Assembly (NCBI GenBank): GCA_030149205.1
Contig: JASBSB010000003.1
Location: 62,001 to 126,000 of the forward strand
Direction of reading: 5' to 3'
DNA: 64,000 bases
Source: Candidatus Heimdallarchaeota archaeon
GTDB taxonomy: Archaea > Asgardarchaeota > Heimdallarchaeia > Heimdallarchaeales > Kariarchaeaceae
The position numbers and the translations under genes are program-made. Below the pieces are notes generated by a model. It saw only the letters and a list, made by a program, of their open reading frames with translations, made no database searches and was not told the origin of the DNA. Every line of letters starts with the position of its first letter. Positions within the stretch are counted from its first letter, which is position 1. Below are positions 7,688 through 18,106 of this stretch, one piece after another.

Positions 7688-10600
7688 TTATTTTCCTCCT
7701 TTGGATTTATTCTTTTTGCCCGGCTTTGTGGTTGGTTTACTTGTTTTCTTTTTCTCCTTCTCCAATTTCAATCTAAAATTAGATATCTCTTTGTTAGTTA
7801 AATTTGAAAATTGTTTAATATCTACATTTGGTGCAAATAAGAAATCTCCAAAAGATTTGATTTTTGATTTCTTAAGCTTCTTCTTTGCTTCAGATGGCAA
7901 TTTAGCTTCTTCTATATCGGTAGCCAGTAACCTTTGTAAGCTTAGTATACCTTCTGTGAATGGACTATTCTTGGGTAATTTAAAATCATTTATGTACACC
8001 TGAATGACGGATTTGATACCCTGCTTGTTTAATTCCTCAATATCCATTGCCCTAATTTTGCGAACCACGTTTAAGGGAGTTATGTCCTCCTTCCTGGCTC
8101 TGTTAATATCAGCTCGAGAGATTTCTGCAGTAACTGATTCAAATTCCTCTAAATTGTTTACCTTAAAATCTTTGAACAATGCGTCAGGAGGAGAAATCAG
8201 AATGTCATAGAGTGTCTTAATTTTCTTTCTTAGCAAGGCTTTAATTGATTTCAACCCTAGAGACCTGAGCGTTTGGGATTCCCAAAGGTAAATGTCTTTC
8301 AGTTTTTCTGATTGACTGAATGTGTTTTCTGTGATCCCTTGTAACCCACTAAAGTCAGCTGCTAAGACATTTGTAGTTAATTGAATCCAACTTGTAAAAT
8401 ATGAGTTTTTCAAACTATCAAAGGAGTTTTGAGGGAAATATCCTATATAGAACAGATTTTTTGTATTAACTAATTTATTTAGATCTAAGTTCTTCAATAA
8501 TGGAAAGTCATTGCTATCGTGTATGACCTTTGATAATATTACATCGGAGACATGGGTAATCCCCTGTTGTACCAATTTTTGAATATCATCAAGCTCTAGT
8601 TCAGGAATTGATAGAATTGAACTTCGTAATGTTTCTCTTGTAAGGTTTAGGTTTTCTGAAATTGAGTTATTTAAGTAATAATTATACATAAACTCCTCAA
8701 CAGTCTTAATACTTGAAGCATTCAATTCACTCTTTATTTGTTTGGGAACAGTTAAGGAGCTAAAGTCATGAAGGTCTGTCAAATAGTCATTTATATCCCA
8801 TTCGTTTACCAAATTTTCAAACATTGAACCCTTCAGATTATCTTCAGAGATATCTCCAAGAGTATCTCCTGTAAACAATTTCAAAATTTCAACTCGTTGC
8901 AGTTGTGGTAATTCCCAATAAAATTTTGCTGCCCAGAGTTTCGAGTTCAAAAATGATTTTAGATGACTAACTGGTTTAAATGTATTAGATAGAGATTTTG
9001 GGATATTAGGGTAGATTGATAATATCTTGAAATCAAAAAGACTCAATGAGAATAATTTTAACTCTGATTTAAGGAGATTAGACACGAATTTGTTATTATT
9101 CGTGGCAAACTCAACCTTAAACTCACCTCTTTTGTCGCTAAACGATTTGGCAGAAACACCTAAAGTATTAATCATTTCTTCCTCACTTTCAGTGTGAAGT
9201 TGCCAATATGTTGTGATACCAATCTCTCTAAGGTCTTTACTCCACTTTTCAGGGAAATTTATTATTTTGTTTAACGGGAGATGTAATAAACTTAGGATAT
9301 CACAAGTTTTCAACTTATCAGATTTTTGGAGTCTTTGTAAGGTTTCTTCATTAATCAATTCATTCATGGTTTCAACTTTATTGCTTTTTAAAAATTCAAC
9401 AAGGTTATGCTCTTGTATTGTATCTTCGACAAGCATTGAGCGTTGTACTATTATTGGGGTTGTAATGGGATCATGCTTGCTAAAATATTTATCTAAGAAT
9501 ACGCTAACCTTCACATTTGAAGTTGGTTTTTGAGAAAATACATCGTTATTAAGTATTAAATCAGCACTCTGACTTAGTTGAGACTTTATAGAATTGATTC
9601 TTTCTTCTTCAATCCCCATTTCGATCAACTGGTTTGAATTAGTCTCAAGGAGCTGTGTGAACAAGAAGATACCATTAGAATTGAGAATTTTTTCTTCTTG
9701 TGTTCGAATTTCAGGTAGGATATTTAATCTTGGGAGGTTACTCAAAATTTCATCTAAATCTAGGGGAGAAAGCGTAGTTGAAACTTCCTTTGATTGTAAA
9801 CCTTGTAGAAATTCTATGATTGTCCCTTCTGGTTCTATTTTGGCCTTTTCTAATAATTTTCTAATTTTCTGTGAATAGTTTAAAAGTAATGCAGGTGAAT
9901 TTAACAGGTCTTTGTATTGTTTTAAGATATTTTGATCTGGTTTACTCAACACTTGAGGTATCTCAGAACCAAGATCAATTAGACTATAAATATTTAAAGC
10001 CGTTAGCCGTTCTTTTCCTTTATCACTGATACTCTGGATGTTATTTATCTGAAGATTATCAATTGAAGTTAGTTTTTCAATCTCAACAAAGTTTATGCTT
10101 TTGATTTTTTCTTTTAATTCCTCTGTTGATATGTTTAAGACCTCAGTGATCGCTTTAGGAGAGGACACTAAAAGGTCAAATATGGAAGATATATTCAATT
10201 CGTCCAACTTATCCTGATCAAACAGTTTCAACAATTTTACACTTGTAAAGAAAATTCTTTGTTTAGAACCTAATTTTCCAGAACCAACTTTTTCCATCAA
10301 ATTTGACAATGGTTGAGATAAATCAATGAAAGATTTCATTGATTTTGGCAGATTTAAGTCGGAAACCTTAAGCAAACTTTGAACCTTTCTATGATTGTGA
10401 ATTATTAAATTAACCCTATCTTGATAATTTGATAATCTTTCAGAGAAATCAACTAAAGATTTTGGAAACATCAGAAAGTCTACTATTTCAAATATTGATT
10501 TTTTGAGTAATGCCTTTATTTCATTTAAGGTTAAAATATCTCTAAGTGTAGTATCTAGGATATGTGTAACCAAAAGAAAATGAATATTTTTTAATTCGAA

Positions 10601-13600
10601 GTCAATATTTACCAAGGGATGACTTCTTCTAATAAACAATTTAGGAAGTGTGTGGAGCGGATCTTCTAAAAATTCCAATGACTCCTCAGAGTACAAATCA
10701 TCATAATTTGAAATTTCTTCGCTATCAACATTAATAACAAAACTCAAGGCTATATCTTGCAGTTGTTTTATTCTCTTTTTAGATATTGAAGTGTTAGTAA
10801 ATAGCTCTGCCGGAGCTAACAGCAGGTCATTTATTGAGATGATCCCTGATTTCCATAATTCCCAAAGTTCTGTTTCTTCAATTGAAGAGAGCCCAGAAAT
10901 CAAATTGTATGAATTTTTGATGATTCTTTGAATAGGAAATGTGGGTTGTGAATTTGTTTTCATTATACTCATCGATCTTTCTATGGAATAGTTCCAAAGG
11001 TGGTGAAATCCAGTTACATGAGTTGCTAGCTGAGTCGAAATTTCATCAATACTGTTTTCCGGAAGATTCAATTCATCATGAACCACTAAATTTGATTGCA
11101 GTTCATGCCAAAATATATTGAACTCATCTTTTGACATTAAATCTTTTAGTTCTGATAAATAATGGATTAGTTCGTCTAACCATAATATTGGGATAGGAAC
11201 AGACAAACTGCGATTGTTGATAGACAACATGGTTAAAGGTATTTTCAAACCTTCACGAACGGCTTTTAAATTATTTTGCTTAATTCCTAAATAGGTATCT
11301 AACCTGTGAGGAGAGGATAGAATTGTTTGTACATTGACCTTCTCAGATTCAACCCTTCTAAAAAGGCTAAGAGAGACAGTTCTGATGAACTCTAAAGGTA
11401 ATTCTAGTTCAGTTTGAATTGTTGGATTTTTAAGAAATGTATCAACAAAACCTTTGGGTAATAACGGTCTTAGAAATGGGTCAGTAAGAAGTTCAAGTAC
11501 AGTTGAACAAGAATATTTGGTTGTAGCCAGATGAAGTAATGCCCCAGGTAAATCCAATAGAAGTGGTGATTCACACAAGGTTTCGTAAAGTAACTTTCCT
11601 TTTTTAGGTAGATTAGTCTTCCTGGATGGTTTTAAATCAACCCACATCTTAAAATTTTGAAGATTTGTTATTCCGACCGAACTTGGAGTATTTAGCGAAA
11701 TTTCTAAAGGTAACTGATTTTCAAGATATGTTTTCCAACCAACTAACAGGATATCTCTTATAATATCTAATTCATAGTCCATCATCCTAAAGGCCAGAAT
11801 TGATTCGATTATTGTTCTGGCTCCCAGATTTATAGTGTCTTGGAGGTCATTTGCATATCCATGTAAAAATACATTCGAAGAAAACAAAAATAGTTTAAGT
11901 TCTCTAATGTTTGGATTTTGAGTTGTCAGAACTGTGACTGTCTCGTCAAGGAACTTCACATTATCAAATTTTAAACTTGAATCGAAAACAAATTGATCAA
12001 CTGATAACCCTTTTCTTTCTAACAACTCGTTAAGCTCTGTAGTATCAAAATTATCCTTAAGTTCTCTAAAGAATTTTTGAGTCAAACCAGAGATTAAAGA
12101 CAGCTCCTTAGGGTCATTGAGGATCGCACCTTCAACAGTGGTAATACCCGCATTATAGAGGGACCTAAATTGTTCAGGGGTGAGATTTAGAATAGTTATA
12201 GGTGTTGTACCAGTTTTAACCAGTTCAATTAATGCACCTTTTTGTTTAAGCAATGACTGTATTATTGAGATAGTACCCTCTTCTGTGTTATCATAAAGTA
12301 ATACAAGGTCTGCAACCGTTAATTCAGATAGGTCATCTGATATCTCTTGATCCAGGACATTCACAAATGGAGTATTTTTTAACTCTAAACTGAGAAAGGA
12401 TCGAATTCTATAGAGTACCTCATGATTTAACGCAGGAGAGTTTTCTTTCCACCTTTCTAGTAATGTTCCATCAATTTCTTCATTTGACCCTGCAATTGCA
12501 GGTATCTTAGACATTGCAATTAATGGTTTAAGGTCAATGAATTTCTTCGTAAGTAATGTTAGTAATGCATCAATTTCGGGTGTGGGACTTGGGAGATCTT
12601 CATTTGATACAAACAACAAATCAACCAAATTATTTACATGAAACTCGTGTAATAACGATAGATCACCCTCACTAATAGTTTGGAAGACTTCCAAAGGTAA
12701 GTTTAAGACTTCTTGGACAGAGTTAATTATATCTAACAAATATCCTTCACCAAGAAAGTTAGAAGTGTTTATTTGATAGTACAGCTCTTGTAAGGTGTCT
12801 ATCTGACTAATTTCAAAGATTGTAGCCTTTTCTATGGTCTTTAATTCTGTTCTGTTGAATACATTTATGTCCTTTAAAGGTATTCCATTTTCAGATTCCT
12901 TCTGGGTGACTGATTCTATTGATACTAAATCTTTGATACCTCTCACATCTTTTTCTGATAATGTAAGAGTCTTTGCTAGTTTCTTGTTTGATGTCTCAAA
13001 AAAGTCTAAGATTGTATGAATTCCATTTGTAATTAGCTTCTGGGTTTCAAAATAAGTTAGACCAGGAATAAAATACACAGATTTATAAAATTGCCCCACC
13101 AATTCTTCGAATTCTAAAACGTGTTTTAGATTCTCATACCGCTCTGCCGGGAGCCCAGTCTTCTGTTCAAGTATTGGATCACCTGTTAGTAGAAAATCAA
13201 TAATAGTATTGACTCCATTTGCATTTAAGAGTGAAACTACATCCTCTCCTAAATCGTTTTCAACAAAATTAATTGGTAACCTAAGGATTGATTTTATTGC
13301 CTTAATTGCTTCCCAAGGGATTAAATTTGAGTCCCAAGACTCTTCAAATGATGAAAAATAAAGGTCTTCAACTGTGATATAATTCATTGAATTCAGGTGA
13401 GAAATATGTGATGGCCTGAATAGGTTGAGATTTTCAAGCTCAATTCCAACCTCTTGTAGGAATGCAGTGGTCTGTCTTTCTCGAGTTTTCTCCTCAGTCC
13501 AATCCAAGATCTTTGAGATTACTTCACTGGGTTGGGTGAGGAAATCAAAAACTCTGGTTAATTTTGCTAAAGAAAGAGACTTTAATTCGTCAGAAGTTAA

Positions 13601-16600
13601 TGTAACATATCGGAATTTTTTGGTTGTCACCGTTTCTTCCCCACTATCCACTCCCTCAGAATCTACTGGATCACCATCGTTACTATTCTCAGAATTTTCT
13701 GGAATTAAATCATTATCGAGTTCAGATTCTTCTCTTGGAATTTTGGTTGTTACCTCATATTCCTCTTTCCAAGATAAAAGTACAGAGGGAGACCGTAAGA
13801 GACTCTTCATATGATTAATTATGCTCCAGCTTAATCCAACTACCTCGAAGTTTTTAGCATTTGTTAGATAATATAATGTCTCTATGGTGTCATAACCACT
13901 ATCAATGAGACTATCAATCTCGGAATTACTAAAATGAGATATACCCTCATAATCAAAGGTAAAAATGGGTGAGTACTTCTTCCCTTCCAATTTGACTAAT
14001 GGGGTTCCAAAGTTCCTAAAAGTAGACTTGGATAATTTTTCATTTATGTTTTTCAGTGATTGTCCTAGCACTTTGGAAATTTTTGTAGCTGATGTTAAAA
14101 AGAGCTGGTAGACAGTCTTGATATGATGATTTTGAAGTAAATCAACCTCAACTGTGCTGAATTCACTTAAATGAATCAAAGATTTGGATAAATTCTCTTT
14201 GAGGTTAAAAACACGTATCCCAGAAAGAGTTGGTTCTATTAGTCCCTCAGGAAAGTTATTTTGTTTGAGGTTTAGATAAAGTTCTTCAATTAGGCCAGAT
14301 CCTTTCTTGTTTGAAACTAGTTTTGTTAACTTCGGAATAGAAGATGACATAAAATCAAATAAAAGTACAACACCACCATCTTCTAAATTTTTCAGGGCAG
14401 ATTTTAAGCTTTTTTCCTCTGATTTCGACACTTTCAGATTATCAACTAAGACACCAAGAGGTGAAAAAAGAGTATGGTTCAGTGTTTTATGATCATATAT
14501 ATTACCGTTTGTTAATGAATTTGGCAACTCGTCATTCCAAAGAGTTGTAATTAATTGATTTAAACTTTTAAAGCCGAGTTTCTCAAGAGCAATGATATCT
14601 TCTTTTGAGATAACATTTGTGAAATCATTGTAATCAGTTTGTTTGTTATTGACTTTATTGAGAGAAGAAAGTGAAATTCCGTCCAGGATTAAATCAAACC
14701 ACTCCCCACTAAGATTTGTAATAATTTCTAATTCGTCGGTATCCCAGATCAATAGTTTCCCTACTGTATTAATACCCGCGTCTAACAAGATTGGTAAATG
14801 TTGAATTAACTCTTCGGAGACTGTGTTTATTGGCAACAACATATTAGAATAAAGCTTCTCAAGTTTTTTTACATCTTTTTCATCTTTTGCATTTCCAATA
14901 AAATAATCAAAATTGAAATAAAACTCCTCCAGAGTTGAGACTCCAATTTTATTGAGAAGTTTTATCTCAGAGCTTTTTAACCCTTTAAACACAGTTTTGA
15001 ATGACTTTGCCCTTCTAACATGGTCTCTGATTTCACTTGGGAATTTATCAATTGGTAAGGCTAAAAATTCAGAGAGAGAGAGTAGATCATGTTTGATCAA
15101 ATAGCTTTCCAAATCTTGGTTTATGATTTTTAGCTCATAAAGGCTTTTAACATCATTTTGGCTTACTAGTTGGTCGATAATTTTTGCTTTGGTTGAGTTA
15201 AATAAGGCAATTGTTAATTTAGAATTTGCGTTTAATTTTGCACAATAATCAAGAGATTGTGTTAATGCTAATTCTTCTAGACTAGAAATACCCTCTTTCT
15301 TAAAGAGAGGCACATATACCATTGTTTCTTCATCAACCTCTTTAAACTTACCTAAGTCTGTCTTGACTTCTTTTAGTTTATCTATAATCCTTGTAAAAAT
15401 AAGTCTTAACAGCTCAGACATTTCTAAAAGAAGTTCGTCAGTTGCGCCTAAAACATCACCTAGCTTTGACAATTTTCTACGTTTAAAGGAGTTTTTTGTG
15501 TATCCGTCGGTCCATTTTTGATTCTGATCAATTCTTAAGTCTTTTAAGTCAGGATTTTTTTCTATAAGCTTTAGTATGCCATTTTTAAAATTGTCAATAA
15601 TTAATTGATTTAAACTATCATAAGTAATGGGGGATGATGGATTGGTAGTTTCAATCAAAAATTCAACATAAGAGGTTATTTTTCTTTTTTTCACTTCAGG
15701 GTATTCTAAAATCTCCTCAACAGTCGGTAAAAAGAAATCTAATTTAATTTTATCTGCTGTTAAACTTTCTGTTATTTCTTCCCTTAACTTAGGGTTAATA
15801 GCTTCAGGGATTGAGGTAGATTTAGAAGTCTTTTCTGGATCTTCTAGATTTATTTCTAAGAATTTCTCAAGTCCCATTAATTCTTCTTTTGAAAGCTGTA
15901 AATCACCAGAGGTGTTATCTCTATTTGTATATTCTAGTATATGTTGAATGATTTCAAGTCTTTTTTCTTCAAATATTTTAGGAAGAAGCCCCTGAATTCT
16001 TAGGAGATATTCATCTGGTGTAACTAGATAATCCCAAACATTTCTAATCCACTTTCTTGGGAGAGCTTTAGAAAGATGTAAGAGATTTAAACTTAAATCA
16101 CGTGAATGAAATCTCTTTTCTATTTCAGGATTAAGAAAAACCTGAGTTACTATGGGTTTAATTTTCTTAAAGTCATCAAATATAACTATAGTTCTTCTCT
16201 TGATCTCATCAATTTGGGATATATCGAGGTTGAGAATTTTCGAAAGTTTTTCGTTTCTTTCGGTCAAAAATTCCTCAACGGTCAAAATTCCAGATTTTTG
16301 TAGATTGTTTATAACATCAACATCACTCCAGATTGGTTCAATCAAAACGTGTTTTGTTTGAGGCTTAGAAAACCTTGCAATTCTGGCTTCACCTGAAGAA
16401 AGAGCTGCAATTACCCTAGATGGTTTTAATCCAGTCTTTGTATTCCAAACCCCTCCTCTTTCCAGTAAATTTATGAGATTTTCAACTGTTTTTGGTGCAT
16501 ACAGTTCAAATCGAGACCTTCTTTGTCTCTCTCTTTGCTTTCTTCGAGATCTACTTAAGAAAGATTTTAATTTTCTACCAAGCTGTAGCAGTGCTAATTT

Positions 16601-18094
16601 TACCTCTTCTGCGATTTCATCCACTTTATCAATATATTCTTTTGACGTTTCTGGGAAAGGGATTTTTGTAGAAACCAAAGATACCGCAATAGCTAGTGGA
16701 TCAGTTTGACGTGTGAGTCCATACTCGTTCCATTTTATGGAATTGACTACCTGAGTTATAACATCATTCCCTGCTCCAAAAATCAATGGAATTCTATTTG
16801 CATATCTATAAATAATTTTATTGTCAACTACTGTTACACCTTTGGAATTAACAGCTGAAGATACTCCTCCTCCGTAACCCAGTGCAGCTTCAATTACAAA
16901 TGGATGTCCTTCATAAGCCCTCGGTGGTCTTGAAACAGCTTCAACAAATACCGGCTCTAACTCTTTTTCTATCCCTTTTCTAAGTCTTGTAGTGCCTAGT
17001 GGAGATAAAGCGTCACCCTTAGGGTCATCAAATTTGAACACTCGATCCCTTTTCCTCTTAATCTCTTTAGATTCTCTAAGTGCCCTTTGAAATCCATCAT
17101 GTACGATTCGTCTTATTTCCTTATCTGTTAATTCTGAGGGAAGTTTCGATGAATCTACTCCAACTTCTTCGAAAAATAATTCTGCTGCTTGTTCAGTTAC
17201 ACCCATAAAATGTGTGACAAGGAAGTCTAAAACATTCTGTCCAGGTTCTGCGCTCACAATTTCTCTGCGGAAGGTTGTGATATCCGCACCCCAAGGGTGT
17301 ACTGGAACCACCTCTGGTGGTTTTGGAAGTTCATCAACAACTCTTTTGAAGAAGAACTCATCATCTAACCCTGCGGTATCGGAGGGTAAGAAAATATGCA
17401 TATCTGCATAAGGTGTAATTATAGCAAGCTGTTTGAAATATTCACGAACGTAATTTTTAGCCTGTCCCCAATTTCCTGTGAATGATACTTTTATATCCGT
17501 CCCGAACTCATCAAAAAATTCCTTGTCTCCCTCTCTGAATTGCTCATCACTGACAATTATAGGTTGGTTCTTTTCTAAATCGATCAGTAGTTTAACCCTA
17601 TATGTTACATCTTCACCAAGAGGTCGAGTCGTAATCTGAATCGGTAAATCCAATGTTGACATTGAGTAGAGAAGAACCATTTTACTACCAAGTCCAAATC
17701 TTCCCCTTGTTTGTTGAGCCCCATATTTTGTCCCTGCGAGAACTGTCCCAAATAGAGTTGGAATCAGTTCCCTTCTTACACCAACACCATTGTCCTTACA
17801 TGATAATTCTAGGAAGTCAAGTTTCTTATTCGACAATTTAGAAATCTCGATCTCCATTAGATCTCCAACTTCTGACAGGCTCATTTTTCTCAGTTGCATA
17901 CTAATTAATGGGGTAATATTACGCTTTTCTGAGGCATCTAACGCATTTTCTACTAACTCTCGAACTGAGGTGAATACAGCTCGCAATGGATTCCCAAAAC
18001 CTGCAATACTCTTGTTATCATTGAAAAAAACAGCAGCACTGGCTGCTCTTGCCTTTGAATCAGACTTTATAGCTTTCTTTTGTTTTGTACTCAT
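7688..18094 (-). CDS. top6B: Giant DNA topoisomerase VI subunit B (3,468 aa) with long HhH-like repeat tail
   Basis: Subunit B is the ATP-driven clamp of topoisomerase VI, normally about 530-670 residues. Here residues 1 to about 545 are a full Top6B. The GHKL ATPase has RELVENALDAS (Glu46, Asn50), DNGVG (101-105) and TRGRFGLGSKM (about 129-139). An H2TH-like segment lies at about 290-340, and the transducer has STKIPF with Lys477. The forms DNKSIAGF and GRFGLGSKM resemble plant Top6B more than standard archaeal Top6B. About 2,900 more residues follow in one open frame. They contain around 20 divergent modules of the type L-x3-G-I-x-T-V-x-D-L-L, then about 10 residues, then L-(S/T)-x-E-x-I; anchors include Gly602, 1107, 1627, 1691, 1983, 2417, 3178 and 3359. 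These look like helix-hairpin-helix/SAM-like repeats. An acidic linker (near 1,475) and a Lys-rich tail are also present. GGTGAC before the ATG is a fair ribosome site. Confidence 0.93.
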   Translation of the reverse strand: MSTKQKKAIKSDSKARAASAAVFFNDNKSIAGFGNPLRAVFTSVRELVENALDASEKRNITPLISMQLRKMSLSEVGDLMEIEISKLSNKKLDFLELSCKDNGVGVRRELIPTLFGTVLAGTKYGAQQTRGRFGLGSKMVLLYSMSTLDLPIQITTRPLGEDVTYRVKLLIDLEKNQPIIVSDEQFREGDKEFFDEFGTDIKVSFTGNWGQAKNYVREYFKQLAIITPYADMHIFLPSDTAGLDDEFFFKRVVDELPKPPEVVPVHPWGADITTFRREIVSAEPGQNVLDFLVTHFMGVTEQAAELFFEEVGVDSSKLPSELTDKEIRRIVHDGFQRALRESKEIKRKRDRVFKFDDPKGDALSPLGTTRLRKGIEKELEPVFVEAVSRPPRAYEGHPFVIEAALGYGGGVSSAVNSKGVTVVDNKIIYRYANRIPLIFGAGNDVITQVVNSIKWNEYGLTRQTDPLAIAVSLVSTKIPFPETSKEYIDKVDEIAEEVKLALLQLGRKLKSFLSRSRRKQRERQRRSRFELYAPKTVENLINLLERGGVWNTKTGLKPSRVIAALSSGEARIARFSKPQTKHVLIEPIWSDVDVINNLQKSGILTVEEFLTERNEKLSKILNLDISQIDEIKRRTIVIFDDFKKIKPIVTQVFLNPEIEKRFHSRDLSLNLLHLSKALPRKWIRNVWDYLVTPDEYLLRIQGLLPKIFEEKRLEIIQHILEYTNRDNTSGDLQLSKEELMGLEKFLEINLEDPEKTSKSTSIPEAINPKLREEITESLTADKIKLDFFLPTVEEILEYPEVKKRKITSYVEFLIETTNPSSPITYDSLNQLIIDNFKNGILKLIEKNPDLKDLRIDQNQKWTDGYTKNSFKRRKLSKLGDVLGATDELLLEMSELLRLIFTRIIDKLKEVKTDLGKFKEVDEETMVYVPLFKKEGISSLEELALTQSLDYCAKLNANSKLTIALFNSTKAKIIDQLVSQNDVKSLYELKIINQDLESYLIKHDLLSLSEFLALPIDKFPSEIRDHVRRAKSFKTVFKGLKSSEIKLLNKIGVSTLEEFYFNFDYFIGNAKDEKDVKKLEKLYSNMLLPINTVSEELIQHLPILLDAGINTVGKLLIWDTDELEIITNLSGEWFDLILDGISLSSLNKVNNKQTDYNDFTNVISKEDIIALEKLGFKSLNQLITTLWNDELPNSLTNGNIYDHKTLNHTLFSPLGVLVDNLKVSKSEEKSLKSALKNLEDGGVVLLFDFMSSSIPKLTKLVSNKKGSGLIEELYLNLKQNNFPEGLIEPTLSGIRVFNLKENLSKSLIHLSEFSTVEVDLLQNHHIKTVYQLFLTSATKISKVLGQSLKNINEKLSKSTFRNFGTPLVKLEGKKYSPIFTFDYEGISHFSNSEIDSLIDSGYDTIETLYYLTNAKNFEVVGLSWSIINHMKSLLRSPSVLLSWKEEYEVTTKIPREESELDNDLIPENSENSNDGDPVDSEGVDSGEETVTTKKFRYVTLTSDELKSLSLAKLTRVFDFLTQPSEVISKILDWTEEKTRERQTTAFLQEVGIELENLNLFRPSHISHLNSMNYITVEDLYFSSFEESWDSNLIPWEAIKAIKSILRLPINFVENDLGEDVVSLLNANGVNTIIDFLLTGDPILEQKTGLPAERYENLKHVLEFEELVGQFYKSVYFIPGLTYFETQKLITNGIHTILDFFETSNKKLAKTLTLSEKDVRGIKDLVSIESVTQKESENGIPLKDINVFNRTELKTIEKATIFEISQIDTLQELYYQINTSNFLGEGYLLDIINSVQEVLNLPLEVFQTISEGDLSLLHEFHVNNLVDLLFVSNEDLPSPTPEIDALLTLLTKKFIDLKPLIAMSKIPAIAGSNEEIDGTLLERWKENSPALNHEVLYRIRSFLSLELKNTPFVNVLDQEISDDLSELTVADLVLLYDNTEEGTISIIQSLLKQKGALIELVKTGTTPITILNLTPEQFRSLYNAGITTVEGAILNDPKELSLISGLTQKFFRELKDNFDTTELNELLERKGLSVDQFVFDSSLKFDNVKFLDETVTVLTTQNPNIRELKLFLFSSNVFLHGYANDLQDTINLGARTIIESILAFRMMDYELDIIRDILLVGWKTYLENQLPLEISLNTPSSVGITNLQNFKMWVDLKPSRKTNLPKKGKLLYETLCESPLLLDLPGALLHLATTKYSCSTVLELLTDPFLRPLLPKGFVDTFLKNPTIQTELELPLEFIRTVSLSLFRRVESEKVNVQTILSSPHRLDTYLGIKQNNLKAVREGLKIPLTMLSINNRSLSVPIPILWLDELIHYLSELKDLMSKDEFNIFWHELQSNLVVHDELNLPENSIDEISTQLATHVTGFHHLWNYSIERSMSIMKTNSQPTFPIQRIIKNSYNLISGLSSIEETELWELWKSGIISINDLLLAPAELFTNTSISKKRIKQLQDIALSFVINVDSEEISNYDDLYSEESLEFLEDPLHTLPKLFIRRSHPLVNIDFELKNIHFLLVTHILDTTLRDILTLNEIKALLKKSIFEIVDFLMFPKSLVDFSERLSNYQDRVNLIIHNHRKVQSLLKVSDLNLPKSMKSFIDLSQPLSNLMEKVGSGKLGSKQRIFFTSVKLLKLFDQDKLDELNISSIFDLLVSSPKAITEVLNISTEELKEKIKSINFVEIEKLTSIDNLQINNIQSISDKGKERLTALNIYSLIDLGSEIPQVLSKPDQNILKQYKDLLNSPALLLNYSQKIRKLLEKAKIEPEGTIIEFLQGLQSKEVSTTLSPLDLDEILSNLPRLNILPEIRTQEEKILNSNGIFLFTQLLETNSNQLIEMGIEEERINSIKSQLSQSADLILNNDVFSQKPTSNVKVSVFLDKYFSKHDPITTPIIVQRSMLVEDTIQEHNLVEFLKSNKVETMNELINEETLQRLQKSDKLKTCDILSLLHLPLNKIINFPEKWSKDLREIGITTYWQLHTESEEEMINTLGVSAKSFSDKRGEFKVEFATNNNKFVSNLLKSELKLFSLSLFDFKILSIYPNIPKSLSNTFKPVSHLKSFLNSKLWAAKFYWELPQLQRVEILKLFTGDTLGDISEDNLKGSMFENLVNEWDINDYLTDLHDFSSLTVPKQIKSELNASSIKTVEEFMYNYYLNNSISENLNLTRETLRSSILSIPELELDDIQKLVQQGITHVSDVILSKVIHDSNDFPLLKNLDLNKLVNTKNLFYIGYFPQNSFDSLKNSYFTSWIQLTTNVLAADFSGLQGITENTFSQSEKLKDIYLWESQTLRSLGLKSIKALLRKKIKTLYDILISPPDALFKDFKVNNLEEFESVTAEISRADINRARKEDITPLNVVRKIRAMDIEELNKQGIKSVIQVYINDFKLPKNSPFTEGILSLQRLLATDIEEAKLPSEAKKKLKKSKIKSFGDFLFAPNVDIKQFSNLTNKEISNFRLKLEKEKKKTSKPTTKPGKKNKSKGGK
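7694..7699 (-). promoter_or_regulatory. Ribosome binding site for top6A inside top6B
   Basis: Read on the minus strand, GGAGGA lies 6 nt before the ATG of subunit A, within the last codons of subunit B. It implies translation of A from the shared B-A mRNA. Confidence 0.6.
7750..16330 (-). repeat. Tandem HhH-like protein repeats within top6B
   Basis: Around 20 degenerate repeats of about 40 conserved residues, set 60-150 residues apart, run through the C-terminal five sixths of the giant subunit B. Examples by nucleotide position are GILTVEEFL (near 16265-16291), GINTVGKLL (14756-14776), GVNTIIDFL (13196-13216), GIHTILDFF (12998-13024), GITTVEGAI (12122-12148), GIISINDLL (10820-10846), GITHVSDVI (8537-8563) and KIKSFGDFL (near 7845-7870). 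The repeat is seen in protein, not in DNA, so the expansion is old. The pattern resembles the hairpin of Rad51 N-terminal, RNA polymerase alpha-CTD and DUF4332 domains. Confidence 0.65.
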
Positions 18095-18100
18095 TAGCTT

Positions 18101-18106
18101 GTCACC
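18101..18106 (-). promoter_or_regulatory. Ribosome binding site of top6B
   Basis: On the minus strand AAGGTGAC precedes the ATG by about 6-8 nt, which supports this start for the giant subunit B. The gap up to 18323 holds A+T-rich promoter-like sequence, including a TTTTAAG run near 18166-18175, and no gene. Confidence 0.5.

Noticed and set aside
13425..13814. Overlapping reading frames on the plus strand across the acidic-linker region of top6B.
   Set aside because: They show Ser- and Phe-rich, low-complexity composition typical of the antisense of a Glu- and Lys-rich gene, with no start signals or known motifs.
7688..18094. The giant reading frame might be an artefact or several fused genes.
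   Set aside because: The frame is open for 10.4 kb in A+T-rich DNA, repeat modules run through it to the end, and no ribosome site with a start separates parts. Antisense frames inside it are short and without motifs.
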